Below, in pieces: positions 36,925 to 49,301 of a stretch of 64,000 nt of DNA. Made by a program: the position numbers and the translations under genes. How positions within the stretch are numbered: position 1 is the stretch's first letter; each line of letters opens with the position of its first letter. The stretch covers positions 196,501 through 260,500 of the forward strand of contig JAPYKE020000564.1 of NCBI GenBank assembly GCA_028554795.2, read 5' to 3'. The stretch is from Sinohyriopsis cumingii. Taxonomy: Eukaryota; Mollusca; Bivalvia; Unionida; Unionidae. The notes under the pieces were generated by a model. That model saw only the letters and a list, made by a program, of their open reading frames with translations. It was not told the origin of the DNA and ran no database searches.

Positions 36925-37548
36925 TCTGATTTTAGCGTATGCTGTGAACAAGAGAATCCTTGTTTACATGAAGTATTACGGGAAACATTTCGGTGATATT
37001 TTCAGTGGATTGTCCACAGGTATACCAAACCCCTGACCTAGCACACTGCACAAATTGCTAAAATGTTGTAATGAGCTGTTGATAGCATCAAACGTGTGCT
37101 CCGGGTCAGTTGAGGAATGTATGTTTACAGGCGGTCTAGTCGATTCGAGATTAAATAAGACAATTAGTTATTCGGCGTCATCAAAGACGGTTTCGATTTT
37201 ATTAACAGCAACTATCACAGACCTGGTCAGTAAGGTCATCAATGAACTGCTCACAACGACTGGTCATTTCGATGATTATACATTCGGCAATATAAAACGG
37301 ATTGTCGTTGTGGACATACCACAAAAGATTTTATACAAAACCGGTAATGTGTAAATAGAATATAAGGCAAACTTCAAAGGAGTACCCGACACTGTGTTTC
37401 ACATGGAAGTACCTGTGTCGATAGGTAGAAGAAAAATAGATTTCGATATTATTAATACACATATACGTTTCCTAATCAAAATGAAGGAAAGGAATTACCA
37501 GTACATTGCACGAGTCGGTATTGTCTTCCATACGTACGTCTTAACGTG
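36925..37548 (+). pseudogene. Long coding-like frame with two in-frame stops
   Basis: One plus-strand frame runs about 205 codons from about 36930 to TGA at 37546-37548 with only two internal stops (TGA near 37034, TAA at 37352). Pieces include YMKYYGKHFGDIFSGLSTGI, CNELLIASNVCSGSVEECMF, VSILLTATITDLVSKVINEL, FDDYTFGNIKRIVVVDIPQK and MEVPVSIGRRKIDFDIINTH. The composition is protein-like on both sides of each stop, and the frame never shifts. This indicates a recently inactivated single-exon gene, probably from a virus or mobile element given its neighbours. I do not recognise the family. Confidence 0.5.
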
Positions 37549-37559
37549 AGAAAATGCTT

Positions 37560-40500
37560 CTCAAAGAGTTGTAATTTGCCTAATCATATCATAAGGGTCG
37601 GGCATATAGATTTAAATAAAGGAATTTTCTAATCCGAACCACATTCGCATGTAGTATTTGTTTTAGATATATATGTGTTATGTTTACCAGGTTTAACTTG
37701 CACAATGACTAAGAAGCATCTAGCTGATTAATTGTAATATCTATGTACAAGATAGGCTGTTCCGATTTGTTCTCAGGACCAACAAAAAAGATAAATTAGT
37801 CTCTTAGTCTTAACTATCATGCATCTAACAGTTTATTGATATCATTAGAGACTGCCTGATGTTTCTTTTAATCTTTAACAAGGCCATACTTTTCCCATCT
37901 TTTTAAATGCTATCATAATCTAATTGTAATAACTGAATCTACTGATACTCATGTAGTAGCATTTTCTAAACAAAGATATGAGCAAAAAATAGTTTCAATG
38001 GAATATAAATAAATAAATGCATATCAGAATATTATATAGAAAATAAATGTCAGAATATTCATTTTAAAATAGACGATTTTATTCGAATTTAAAATAGAAG
38101 ATATTATTAGAATTTAACAGCCTGAATTTTGTAAAAGCCATAAAGATTAATTTTAATTAAATACGTGCTATCTAATGCAAAGCGCTTTCTATCGTTTTGT
38201 TTGTGTTTATAAAATCTTTTTAAAAATACAACCATTTATCCTAAACCATGAGAACATTAGATCCTTGAAGACTGTTAAACCATTGATAATTATACGTACT
38301 TATACGTACATGGCCACCAGCGACGTTCCATATACATCGATAGCGATGATTGGATGCAATCAAACAGAGTACTATTAAAACATATGTTAATAAAGTTAAC
38401 AGAACTATAAAACAGTAGGACCATCCTAAGCAGTATCTGAATTTACATAGTTTATATTTCTCACAGTCAACTTTTGCAACATAATCGTTGCTGGGATCGA
38501 GTCGTCCTTATACCGGAAGACTAAAGTCTACTGTATTCTTCTGAATCAGTACATTACAAAATAGAAAACAACATATTGTACTAAAGCAAACGGATATATA
38601 TTCAGCAAGAAAGTTCGCTTTGTACAACTGAGTCGTAACGTATAGCATTCAGGGGTACATTTTGTACATACACATTTTCGGTGCGCATAATGGCCCATTT
38701 CTGTTTATTGCTTCAAGCTTGCAGAATTCTACTCTACTGTTCCGAGTATTTTTAGAGGTCTATAAGGTATACAATAGAGGTAGTTGCAATTCATATTTAG
38801 AATCCCCGACAAAAAAGGCACATATAGAAAAAGGAAATGGTTTGTTCAGTATCACGGCAGAATCTGCTGAATCAGAAAGTAATATAACAAAAGCCGTAAA
38901 TATTTTAAAACTTTGTCATTATAGCCAAGGTAACAAACTTGAAATAAGGTATTAACTTGTTCATGCTTAAAGATTGATGCCCTATTTATATGACAAGTAT
39001 TGATCTATGTCCTTATATACATTTTCTTACCAAGCTTCGATACACTCGCAACACAAACCAATAAAGCTGCAGATTGATAGTATAAAGATATCAAAGAACC
39101 TTTGCTCACTGTTGTTACATGAAACGAATCTGAAAGAAAACCATGCTGCTGCCATTGGTACTAAACTTCAAAATGTATTTAGCTAATTTACATAAAACCT
39201 TTTGAAAGCCATCCATATAAATGAAATATAAATCAATATACTATAGGTAATGAGATATATAACAAATATCGTCTTCCTATTTGCTTCTAGAATTTAGAGA
39301 CAAATGAACTTCGACGAATAACCAGCATATCAACGGTTAGAAGTGTCCTTCTCGATGTGCAATTTATGGTAGTACAGTCATACGCCCCGCATCGTCTGTT
39401 CAGGTCTGAAATTAGCAAGAAATATACTTGAAACAAACGATTTGTCCACATAATTAGCTTTCATCCAAAACGATTTACAACATTTTAAGTAGCATCGAAG
39501 TGAAAGTGGTTTAAATGCTGACATTAAATCCAATCTATGCGACAAAATAGTCACGTAACAATTCCTACAATATTTGAAGATAATACACCTTTTATAAGAT
39601 GCATAGCGACTCATAAATCCAGTTTATTCACTATCCAATGTTTGAAACATAGTACAGACGTTAATCAGTTCTACCACACCGACATCTATTTATGCATTTA
39701 ATATTGATGACTGATTCAAATAGTTGTCAAATCAAATTTAGCCAAAAAATTGCAAGTAGATGATGTAAGTTGGATTATGCATCCAGATGTGTAAGTTTTC
39801 GTAAGCAGTATAAATGAATATACGTGCATGTCATAATAGTATGATGCAGCTAAATGAACTAAACTTAATTATTTTTCTATTATCAGAAGTTGGAACAGAA
39901 CAGGATCTACAACAACCTTTCAGTAGTATTTTAATAATATTGTTTTGTTACAATACAAGGATTCGGATTATCATTGTTTATTAAATATAACATAATGAAT
40001 GAACTTACAATAAATTGTATATTCTTGCAGTGATAAACTAGTTTAAACAGTTCACAAACGAAGTCTACGGGAATGATAAGTCCGAGTATTTGTCCACTTT
40101 TACGTTCTAGCAAATCAATATCATTGGTTCTTGGCAGAATACACAGGGATCCATTTATATAAATCAGAACCGAATATACCCAACTATAATTCAGATTATT
40201 TGTTTATGACAAAGACGTATCCACATAGTTTTCTTGCGAACAGTATCAAACAATTATGTTAATATATATTCGTCCCAGATGATTAGAGTATATATGCTCT
40301 TTAAAAACGCTCGTCAACATACCCAAGTTCATTCACTTTATCAAGATATATTAGGACCTCAAACTTATAAAAAGAAAGAAACAACGGAAACAGGTTTTTA
40401 TGAAATTGTGCTTTAACACGGAATTTCTTTTATGAACATGTAGATGTTCATCCAAGATCAGATATTTTATTAATGAAAACAGAAAATACCACAAAGACAG

Positions 40501-41940
40501 TTCTACAATTATATTCCACATCAAGTGCAATCATCTTTCAACTTCTGTTCATGTATTATGTAGTACTTGTAAGTAAATTTTGTCGACAGGAACATGTGGT
40601 GAGGTGAATGGATAAATGGCTAAACAAGCCATCACATTTGATATTATGGCAATATGATGAACATTCCTGTTATCACCACTTTATAAGATAACAACAAAAA
40701 ATATTATTCTTACTTTACTAATTCAACCGTGTGGTGAATATATTGCATACCTCAGTGGTGTGTTCTGGTGTTAAAGAACTGTACATATTCTTTCCTTGAT
40801 TTTCACATGGACGAAGTGTTTCATAACTGTTGCTGAAATGAAAAATCTGTCTACGTATGTGTTTGCTTCACTATCTTTCAGTCGCTATACAATAATGACT
40901 GCCCTTACCCAACAATGTGAGTTTTTAATTAAATGGCGAATAACGTCGACAAAAGCATTTGTGTAACAAATTATCAATTTATATCACTTGTTTCCATACT
41001 GTAATTACAATTATGACTTCCTATGTGGAAGATGGTATGGCTTAATGCCAGAGAAACCGCATCAGTAACTAAACACAACTTAACATAATAAATACATACA
41101 TTCAGAGTCGACTGGTTCATTGTATAAATTAATTTTGAAGTCGATCTTGACATAATTTAGGGATAAAGACATTGCAAATAAAAGTGGAAGCATATAGCCG
41201 ACACCATTATTTTAAACTGGACTTATTCAATTAAATTAAAGCAATCTTTTGATAATCAACCATCAGTTTGATCATTTGTTAGAATGGGATACAAGGCCGA
41301 TGCCAGCATTTTTAATGAAAAACATCTTGTGGCGTGCATTTATTATTATCAGACGTTTAAGATGCTAGACCTACCCTGTATAGTTTACTAATAAGAATGT
41401 TAATTTTTAACGTCAGTGACTAGGTGAGAACATTATACAACATGATGACGAGAATACCTATACCTCTTGCTCCTTTGTTATACTTTATTGCAACAAATCC
41501 TTTTTTATGTTTCAATCAGAGACCGCTCTACAATCTGTTTTTTTTATTTAAATTTTACTACTAATCAAGTTCGAAATTTCACTGCAGATAGGTGGGAGCA
41601 TTCAAGCTACTACTGAATGACAAATCTCAATTATTGTTACGTATTATTTCTCTAGTTATTATGAATCCAAATAACCACCCATCTATCAATCGTTCATACG
41701 AGCTAACGAAGCACCAGCGTGAGCATGGCATCACGCCAGAGTTTCCTCTATTTCCAAAGACCTCAAGACGACAGTTGTTAAAATCTAAATTGTTCTAAAC
41801 CGCTTGAATACTACACATAATATGATCCTGATTACCTAATGACCACAAATCACGAAACTTTGATTTTACACTTGCATATTTTTCTTTTGTGTTACACTTG
41901 TAATGTTTATTAGTAAGCTGTTCCAAGGGAAATATTAGTA
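37560..41940. other. Mostly non-coding, with isolated protein-like frames
   Basis: The plus frame 38662-38955 is protein-like from about residue 20 (for example FRVFLEVYKVYNRGSCNSYL, SITAESAESESNITKAVNIL). The plus frame 41592-41798 ends NRSYELTKHQREHGITPEF and a basic tail, preceded by an acceptor-like tttcactgcag at 41577-41587. Neither is identified. The rest shows only AT-rich DNA with short frames. Confidence 0.4.
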
Positions 41941-41994
41941 TTTCACTCCATGAAATACAAAAATCCTACACAAAAATGTGTTTTTAATTTAAAT

Positions 41995-41997
<3 letters not shown>

Positions 41998-42069
<72 letters not shown>
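41998..42069. repeat. (TA)n microsatellite
   Basis: About 36 TA units. The following coding-like duplicate is fused to it in frame by chance. Confidence 0.97.
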
Positions 42070-42070
<1 letters not shown>

Positions 42071-42089
42071 CTGTAAATATAATCTCATA

Positions 42090-42470
42090 TGATAAGAATG
42101 ACGGATGGGTCTATTTTATGAATGTAATACATGATGGCAAAAGCATGTATTTTATGAAATCTGCTCTTATCAACAATTACGTCCAAGTTACGCCTCAATG
42201 CAACAAATATTCATTAGAATCTAACAACTTTAGATTAGAATCTAACAACGTTATAAAGGTTATAGACGGGGATTTAAACACAAACTGTACATACCCTAAG
42301 TTTAATCCATGATGGCAAAAGCATATATTTTATAAAAGCTGCTCTTATCAACAATTACGTTCAAGTTACGCCTCAATGCAACACATATTTATTGGAACCT
42401 AACAACGTTATAAAGGTTCTAGACAGGGACTTAAACACAAACTGTAAACTGTACATACCCTAAGTTTATT
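42090..42470 (+). pseudogene. Tandemly duplicated coding-like segment
   Basis: Copy 1 (42090-42312) encodes GWVYFMNVIHDGKSMYFMKS, then ALINNYVQVTPQCN.Y and NNVIKVIDGDLNTNC. Copy 2 (42309-42463) encodes HDGKSIYFIKAALINNYVQV, then TPQCNTYLLEPNNVIKVLD and ends in a stop. Both copies keep the same frame, and differences are silent or conservative (MKS to IKA, VQV kept despite gtc/gtt). Copy 1 has an extra 18-bp internal repeat (LESNN twice). Retained frame in both suggests it was coding when duplicated. Family unknown. Confidence 0.45.
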
Positions 42471-42495
42471 ACACATCGATCAATCCCTCCATCTA

Positions 42496-42696
<201 letters not shown>

Positions 42697-43086
42697 CCCT
42701 GGATTGTGGTATTCTATCTGTTCCGGTTCAATACCTATAACATTGATGATATAAATATTAATAATAATGCAAATCAGTAACTATTTCAATAATAAGCTCC
42801 ACTGTGAAAACAGTGTGCACCCATGGCAGTAAACTTATCAGCCATACAATTTAATATGCAAAAAATATTTATTTTTGGTTATAGATAAATTGTCCGTATC
42901 CTTATTCCCATATTTGCCTTTATATTGATGTTTTGATACAAATAAAATGGCACAAAATCTCAGGCTAGATAGGTGTACAAAAATATTTACTAAACAATGT
43001 TTTTCAGAAATGGCTAAAAATGTAATAGTTTTCGCTTTTTTTAATTTGATATAAGTGTGCTTTTCGTTGAAATCCTAGACAGGTGA

Positions 43087-43305
43087 ACATGTATTCATCG
43101 ACTGCAAAACAGCGATCGATTTGGGGAGCGGCAAGTTCTAGAAACTCTTGAAAGTTATACTTCCCGTAATTCTGTTTTCAAGATTTGTCTAACGCCTGTT
43201 AAGTCGTTTAACAAACATAAAGACACTACGAACGATCCAGAGAATTTACCAGCAGCAGAGAGGGTGAACAGAACAATTACTGGAAGATCCATTTTTGAAA
43301 CATAA
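43087..43305 (+). pseudogene. Open frame without ATG, unidentified
   Basis: A plus-strand frame of 72 codons lacking a start reads RFGERQVLETLESYTSRNSV, then FNKHKDTTNDPENLPAAERV and NRTITGRSIFET before a stop. Protein-like, but no family recognised and no splice context established. It is antisense to the receptor gene and so may be a fragment of an insertion. Confidence 0.3.
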
Positions 43306-43545
43306 AGCTTCATACGGAAACGAAATAAATAATGTTAATAAGGTCAAATCGAAGAATCTAATGCCCGAGAGTTTCTCTAGTTGGCTTAGTTTATTTTCTT
43401 ACTCTGTCATATGTGGGTTTTTTAAAATGACCTTCTAGCAAGATCATATACATATATATGTGAACACCATCTTCGCAGCTTTATCTTTTACATAATTTAT
43501 ATACAATTTTAGTTTATATACAGAAAGATAAAGAGACATAGTTAC

Positions 43546-43673
43546 CTGTAGGTTCTAAATATACACTCAAGTCGATACTATTGCTATGCAGTCCCTCATA
43601 TTCTCTTTCATCCACATCTCCTCTATGGGCAGTGTCACAAGAAATTCTGCTCATCCTTATATCTCGTTCAGAG
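43546..43673 (-). CDS. Candidate cytoplasmic exon of the Ig receptor
   Basis: 128-bp exon with acceptor ..tgatggcgattag and donor CTACAG|gtaact. The open frame reads SERDIRMSRISCDTAHRGDV then DEREYEGLHSNSIDLSVYLE PT. Acidic residues around tyrosines (EREYEGL, a YxxL motif; LSVYLEP) are typical of signalling tails of Ig-family receptors. This frame needs a phase-2 intron upstream and ends phase 1, but the TM exon at 44895 ends phase 1. Direct splicing would reach TAA after five codons, so either a small exon of 3n+1 bases is missing, another acceptor is used, or a short-tail isoform exists. Further cytoplasmic exons should lie to the left. Confidence 0.55.
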
Positions 43674-43837
43674 CTAATCGCCATCAAAAGAAATGGAAGC
43701 GGTTAATTTCAAATATAAATAGATGTACGATAATAATAGCCTATAACAGTATATAAATAATCTTTATCATAGGAAAATATAAACTCCAGCGACGTTTGGT
43801 ATTGACAATATTGACAAGGATATTTTTCCTGTAGGTT

Positions 43838-43963
43838 CGAAATCTACACTCAGTTCGATCCTATTACTATGCAGTTTCTCATATTCCCTTTCATCCACAT
43901 CTCGTATTTGAAAGAAACTGCGCTAACCCTTAAATCGCGTTCAGAGCAAATCGCCATCAAAGG
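43838..43963 (-). pseudogene. Decayed duplicate of the cytoplasmic exon
   Basis: The sequence matches 43546-43673 closely (gagatgtggatgaaagggaatatgag.. against gagatgtggatgaaagagaatatgag..). The acceptor AG has become TG, the donor GT is gone (ctacaggaaaaat) and small deletions break the frame. It is a non-functional tandem copy about 290 bp upstream of the intact exon; the flanks (..ggaaatggaagtggttgatttcaaatgtaaatagctgtacgaaaat) are duplicated too. Confidence 0.8.
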
Positions 43964-44251
43964 AAATGGAAGTGGTTGATTTCAAATGTAAATAGCTGTA
44001 CGAAAATAGTAAGCTATAACAGTATATAAATACTCCATATCGGAGGACTATATAAAACTACAGCAACGTTTGGTTTTGACAATACTGACAACGACATATT
44101 GACAGAAAAGAATATATTCAAATCATCTAATTGCTGATTATGTCCACATTTATTCACAAAATCATTTCTATGTTGTAGCTTGCAATCCGACTAATAATAT
44201 TACATGCATTCCTACTAGGTAGACAGGTATTTAAATATGAAGAAAAAAAAC

Positions 44252-44277
44252 ACACACGCACACGAACGCACACACAC

Positions 44278-44338
<61 letters not shown>
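44252..44338. repeat. (CA)n(TA)n microsatellite
   Basis: Imperfect CA tract to about 44278, then TA units to 44338, in the intron between TM and cytoplasmic exons. Confidence 0.96.
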
Positions 44339-44339
<1 letters not shown>

Positions 44340-44894
44340 TACCATATGACTTTTTCCTCTCTTGGCCTTCTTCCTGCAATATGTTGTTTTATCAAATTAG
44401 CTTATTGATTATGTCATTTAGCAGCGAACAAATATGGGTCACTATCAAATCCGAATATGTGTTTTGTACTTAAAAGTGTACCTGCAATTTAAGACCAGAT
44501 CAATATACAAATTCAAAACTGCGTATCTATCATGTTCATGGGCTCGGAAGGTCTAATGCAAAACGAAAAATTCCTCTACTTGGTAATGTATTCACAGTTT
44601 GTGCACGATCGTACCCAGATATTCCGTGGTAACGTCTTCTACAGGACGAATTGAATGAAGACTATAAGGTCATTTGACAAGAAATATAAGACTCAAGTCT
44701 AAGTAGCGCTTTATTCCAGTTTGCCTAAGTCTGATGACGAATTCAAATAGGCTTTATGTTGACGTGATTTCAGATGAGTGTTTTCTAATTCCTTTACCTT
44801 AATGTTGTCCCCTGTACATTCAGCTGTCACCAATCGTTCCCTCTATATATTTTGATCAAAGTTTATAAACGCATGGAAATATGAATTCACTCAC

Positions 44895-45017
44895 CTTGTC
44901 CTGTAAGACGAAACTGTAAACTACCTCTTCTCCATATTATAAGTAACGTAATGGCAACCGAAAACGGAACAGTCAATGCCGCTCCAACACCAGCGAATAC
45001 TAGTTTCACCAAAATCT
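44895..45017 (-). CDS. Transmembrane exon of the Ig receptor
   Basis: 123-bp exon with acceptor gctactgacag and donor GGACAAG|gtgagtg, both good. It begins with two bases and ends with one base of split codons (phase 1 both sides), matching the stalk exons. It encodes ILVKLVFAGVGAALTVPFSV followed by AITLLIIWRRGSLQFRLTGQ: about 24 hydrophobic residues with the stop-transfer pair RR just after, as expected for a type I receptor. On splicing, the upstream stalk exon supplies the G that makes the first codon GAG. Confidence 0.85.
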
Positions 45018-46817
45018 CTGTCAGTAGCATACAAAACGTATCTTAGCAACATAGCATATCCTCTCACCAAAATTAATTTCTTCTATCTACCCAAAATTAA
45101 TTTTGAAAACAAATCAGCCAGTCTACTCACAAAACATGATAACAATTATTCAATAAATAAGCTCCCCTTTACCTAAAGACGTTTTGCATATGTATATAGA
45201 AAAGGAAAACGCATCATGATATCTGATGTAGAAAGCTGCTTCCGTTTGAGGTTAAAATGTTGGATTCTTAACGCGTACGACTGTGTAAAAATGAAATCAA
45301 TAACATGCAATTTCCATTCAATATTATATATGGGAGGTGATGCTTAAATTATGTTTCATTTCTTAAAATGATTAATTGCCGGACAATGGGAGCCTGCAAC
45401 ATAGGAAAAGTACGGTCATCTGACTCTCGGAAATCATACATATATATTCCGACAAGTTAATCGTGCAAAATAAGCTGAAAATATGTCACAAGATTCAGTT
45501 CAAAACGCGTAGTAAATAACAGCTTCAATTTCAGACTGCTTACTATACTAACACTCCTGGCCGTGACTGACTAACCCCTTACAAAATATCATGATACCCC
45601 CTGCAAAAGATCATGTGGGTTCCCATTCGCAGGACAATGCCTTCCAGATTCAATGTTTTCCATCAGGCATCTAAAGCATTAATTAATATTAGAGTTTGTG
45701 TTAGGAAATCTTCTGATATATTTGCTATTGGATTGAATTTCTTAATGTCCCATACTAAAGGAATGTCATGTCTGAGGGAGTAGCTTAACGAATTATTAGT
45801 AATTTCTTGTGTATCTATCTAGGTATCCACCTTTTATAATTTTATTTTCATTTTGAAACTTTGTTAATTTTGTTTTATTTCTCATAAGATAAATTGTTAT
45901 TATAACTTGAAGTCCAAGATAAATTGTTATTGATACTATTCTGACCAAGTGTTACTGTTTTCGAGGTGTACGCTACCATTACAGAAAACGCAGGATAACG
46001 TTAAAGTCATGGGAATAACATCTGAAAAAATAAATCATGTATACTGTACTCATTCAGTACAGTGAGTGTAAGAGAGGTAACTCTGTTTACATTGCTTGAC
46101 GTTTCTGTAGGAGGATACGGCAGTGATTATCATGCAAGCTATGTAAATTAACTATGCTGTATGTACTAAAGGAAATTATCGAATTTTTCCAAGTAATATG
46201 TAAAATAAAAATAAATACATTTTCCACCTCAGGCATCTGTATGGCTGAATCAAGCAATTAATGTTTGACTAAAACTAGCCAATTTTATTGTTTATAAAGA
46301 CTATGTGTGTTAATAATTCAGTAGCCAAATATGACTGGCTGTATTCAAAACAAACAATGTGCCAGGAACTTATTGATGTTTCATGTTCACTTTATCTCTA
46401 TTCATTTGGGATATTATATACGAAAAGTATCAATTAAGAAGTTAGGAAAGTTTAACATTTTTATTCAACAATTTATGACTGGGCATTGTACATTTCTCAA
46501 AATGGAGATTTAGATATCGAGTTGCTAAGGTTAATGATGATGCAGAGGATGAACATATATTTAAGAATAAAAGTGTCTATTAAAGATTACAACAATTCAA
46601 CCATTATAATAAAGTTATCAATGATCATGTGTGAAAAATATGCAATAAAGGTCTTCGCTATATTTTAATTCCATTACATTTTGGCCGTTTTGAGTTCTTT
46701 TCTGTATTTATATTTGTGTAATCATTTGTTTGAAGTGGTTATTTTATTTTATTTAAATGCTGACTTAGAAAAACAAATGTTCAAGACACTAATTTCCTCT
46801 ATAATGTCAATAGTTAC

Positions 46818-46895
46818 CAGTTTGATTTGCAGTTGACGTAGACGGTACAGTGACATACCCTTTTGTACTTTCCAGGTTTGATGTTCTGGTGCCTT
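46818..46895 (-). CDS. Stalk exon, copy 4 in transcript order (repeat unit 1)
   Basis: 78-bp exon with acceptor ttttattttcgcttag and donor CAAACTG|gtaacta; phase 1 on both sides. It encodes GTRTSNLESTKGYVTVPSTS then TANQT; with the base from the preceding exon the first codon is GAA. It is the copy nearest the TM exon and the most divergent: it has GT..YVTVP where the others have DT..YVRIP. It carries the NQT glycosylation site and many Ser/Thr residues suited to O-glycosylation. Confidence 0.78.
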
Positions 46896-47619
46896 CTAAG
46901 CGAAAATAAAATTAAAAAATTATACGGAAGGGGAAAAACGAATTCCTGAAAGATTCACTCTAACTAGGGTCATCAGCACATTTATCACGTCCAGAAAAGC
47001 GTTGAAATAAAACATTTTTTTTGTTGATCATACAAAGTTATCGTTCCCTTTTTCGTTTTGTTTGGTTATGTATTTTTCTACAGGTAACATCTCAGTTGTT
47101 GAAAGAAAAAAGAATCTTTAAAACAAATGTTAAAATAATTTAGTTTGCAAGAAAAAAAACTAAATGAGCTTTGCCTTTGATTTTTTTCATAGGATTATGA
47201 CCCTTACGTGATTCAGATTTGATTGCGTGTAATAATCAAGAAGTTAGGAAAGTTTAACATTTTTATTCAACAATTTATGACTGGGCATTGTACATTTCTC
47301 AAAATGGAGATTTAGATATCGAGTTGCCAGAGTTAATGATGATGCAGAGGATGGACATGTATTTAAGAATAAAAGTGTCTATTAAAGATTACAATAATTC
47401 AACCATTATAATAAAGTTATCAATGATCATGTGTGAAAAATATGCAATAAAGGTCTTCGTTGTATTTTAATTCCATTACATTTTGGCCGTTTTGAGTTCT
47501 TTTCTGTATTTATATTTGTGTAATCATTTGTTTGAAGTCGTTATTTTATTTTATTTAAATGCTGACTTAGAAAAACAAATGTTCAAGACACTAATTTCCT
47601 CTATAATATCAATAGTTAC

Positions 47620-47697
47620 CAGTTTGATTTGCAGTTGACGTAGACGGTATCCTGACATACCCTTTTGTACTTTCCAGGTTTGATGTTCTGGTGTCTT
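47620..47697 (-). CDS. Stalk exon, copy 3 in transcript order (repeat unit 2)
   Basis: The same 78-bp exon with identical splice sites (cgcttag / CAAACTG|gtaacta). It encodes DTRTSNLESTKGYVRIPSTS then TANQT after a junction Glu. Because it is phase 1-1 and 26 codons long, adding or removing it keeps the receptor frame. Confidence 0.78.
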
Positions 47698-48421
47698 CTA
47701 AGCGAAAATAAAATTAAAAAAATATACGGAAGGGGAAAAACGAATTCCTGAAAGATTCACTCTAACTAGGGTCATCAGCACATTTATCACGTCCAGAAAA
47801 GCGTTGAAATAAAACATTTTTTTTGTTGATCATACAAAGTTATCGTTCCCTTTTTCGTTTTGTTTGGTTATGTATTTTTCTACAGGTAACATCTCAGTTG
47901 TTGAAAGAAAAAAGAATCTTTAAAACAAATGTTAAAATAATTTAGTTTGCAAGAAAAAAAACTAAATGAGCTTTGCCTTTGATTTTTTTCATAGGATTAT
48001 GACCCTTACGTGATTCAGATTTGATTGCGTGTAATAATCAAGAAGTTAGGAAAGTTTAACATTTTTATTCAACAATTTATGACTGGGCATTGTACATTTC
48101 TCAAAATGGAGATTTAGATATCGAGTTGCCAGAGTTAATGATGATGCAGAGGATGGACATGTATTTAAGAATAAAAGTGTCTATTAAAGATTACAATAAT
48201 TCAACCATTATAATAAAGTTATCAATGATCATGTGTGAAAAATATGCAATAAAGGTCTTCGTTGTATTTTAATTCCATTACATTTTGGCCGTTTTGAGTT
48301 CTTTTCTGTATTTATATTTGTGTAATCATTTGTTTGAAGTCGTTATTTTATTTTATTTAAATGCTGACTTAGAAAAACAAATGTTCAAGACACTAATTTC
48401 CTCTATAATATCAATAGTTAC

Positions 48422-48499
48422 CAGTTTGATTTGCAGTTGACGTAGACGGTATCCTGACATACCCTTTTGTACTTTCCAGGTTTGATGTTCTGGTGTCTT
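48422..48499 (-). CDS. Stalk exon, copy 2 in transcript order (repeat unit 3)
   Basis: By eye this is base-for-base the same exon as 47620-47697, including both splice sites and surrounding intron. It adds another 26 Ser/Thr-rich residues with one N-glycosylation sequon (NQT). Confidence 0.78.
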
Positions 48500-49223
48500 C
48501 TAAGCGAAAATAAAATTAAAAAAATATACGGAAGGGGAAAAACGAATTCCTGAAAGATTCACTCTAACTAGGGTCATCAGCACATTTATCACGTCCAGAA
48601 AAGCGTTGAAATAAAACATTTTTTTTGTTGATCATACAAAGTTATCGTTCCCTTTTTCGTTTTGTTTGGTTATGTATTTTTCTACAGGTAACATCTCAGT
48701 TGTTGAAAGAAAAAAGAATCTTTAAAACAAATGTTAAAATAATTTAGTTTGCAAGAAAAAAAACTAAATGAGCTTTGCCTTTGATTTTTTTCATAGGATT
48801 ATGACCCTTACGTGATTCAGATTTGATTGCGTGTAATAATCAAGAAGTTAGGAAAGTTTAACATTTTTATTCAACAATTTATGACTGGGCATTGTACATT
48901 TCTCAAAATGGAGATTTAGATATCGAGTTGCCAGAGTTAATGATGATGCAGAGGATGGACATGTATTTAAGAATAAAAGTGTCTATTAAAGATTACAATA
49001 ATTCAACCATTATAATAAAGTTATCAATGATCATGTGTGAAAAATATGCAATAAAGGTCTTCGTTGTATTTTAATTCCATTACATTTTGGCCGTTTTGAG
49101 TTCTTTTCTGTATTTATATTTGTGTAATCATTTGTTTGAAGTCGTTATTTTATTTTATTTAAATGCTGACTTAGAAAAACAAATGTTCAAGACACTAATT
49201 TCCTCTATAATATCAATAGTTAC

Positions 49224-49301
49224 CAGTTTGATTTGCAGTTGACGTAGACGGTATCCTGACATACCCTTTTGTACTTTCCAGGTTTGATGTTCTGGTGTCT
49301 T
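49224..49301 (-). CDS. Stalk exon, copy 1 in transcript order (repeat unit 4)
   Basis: First stalk exon after the second Ig exon (donor at 50427). The same 26 residues as copies 2 and 3. The Ig2 exon ends with G after a CAA codon, and this exon starts AAGAC, giving Glu-Asp across the junction, so the frame continues without a stop. Confidence 0.78.

Noticed and set aside
36925..37548. Assignment to a molluscan herpesvirus gene
   Set aside because: Considered because of the strong open frame near other virus-like relics, but no specific motif supports it; left as unidentified.
46486..49074. Identical 60-residue plus-strand open frames at 46486, 47288, 48090 and 48892
   Set aside because: They repeat only because the 802-bp unit repeats. 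They lie antisense in the intron of the receptor, are low-complexity, and show no start context or domain.
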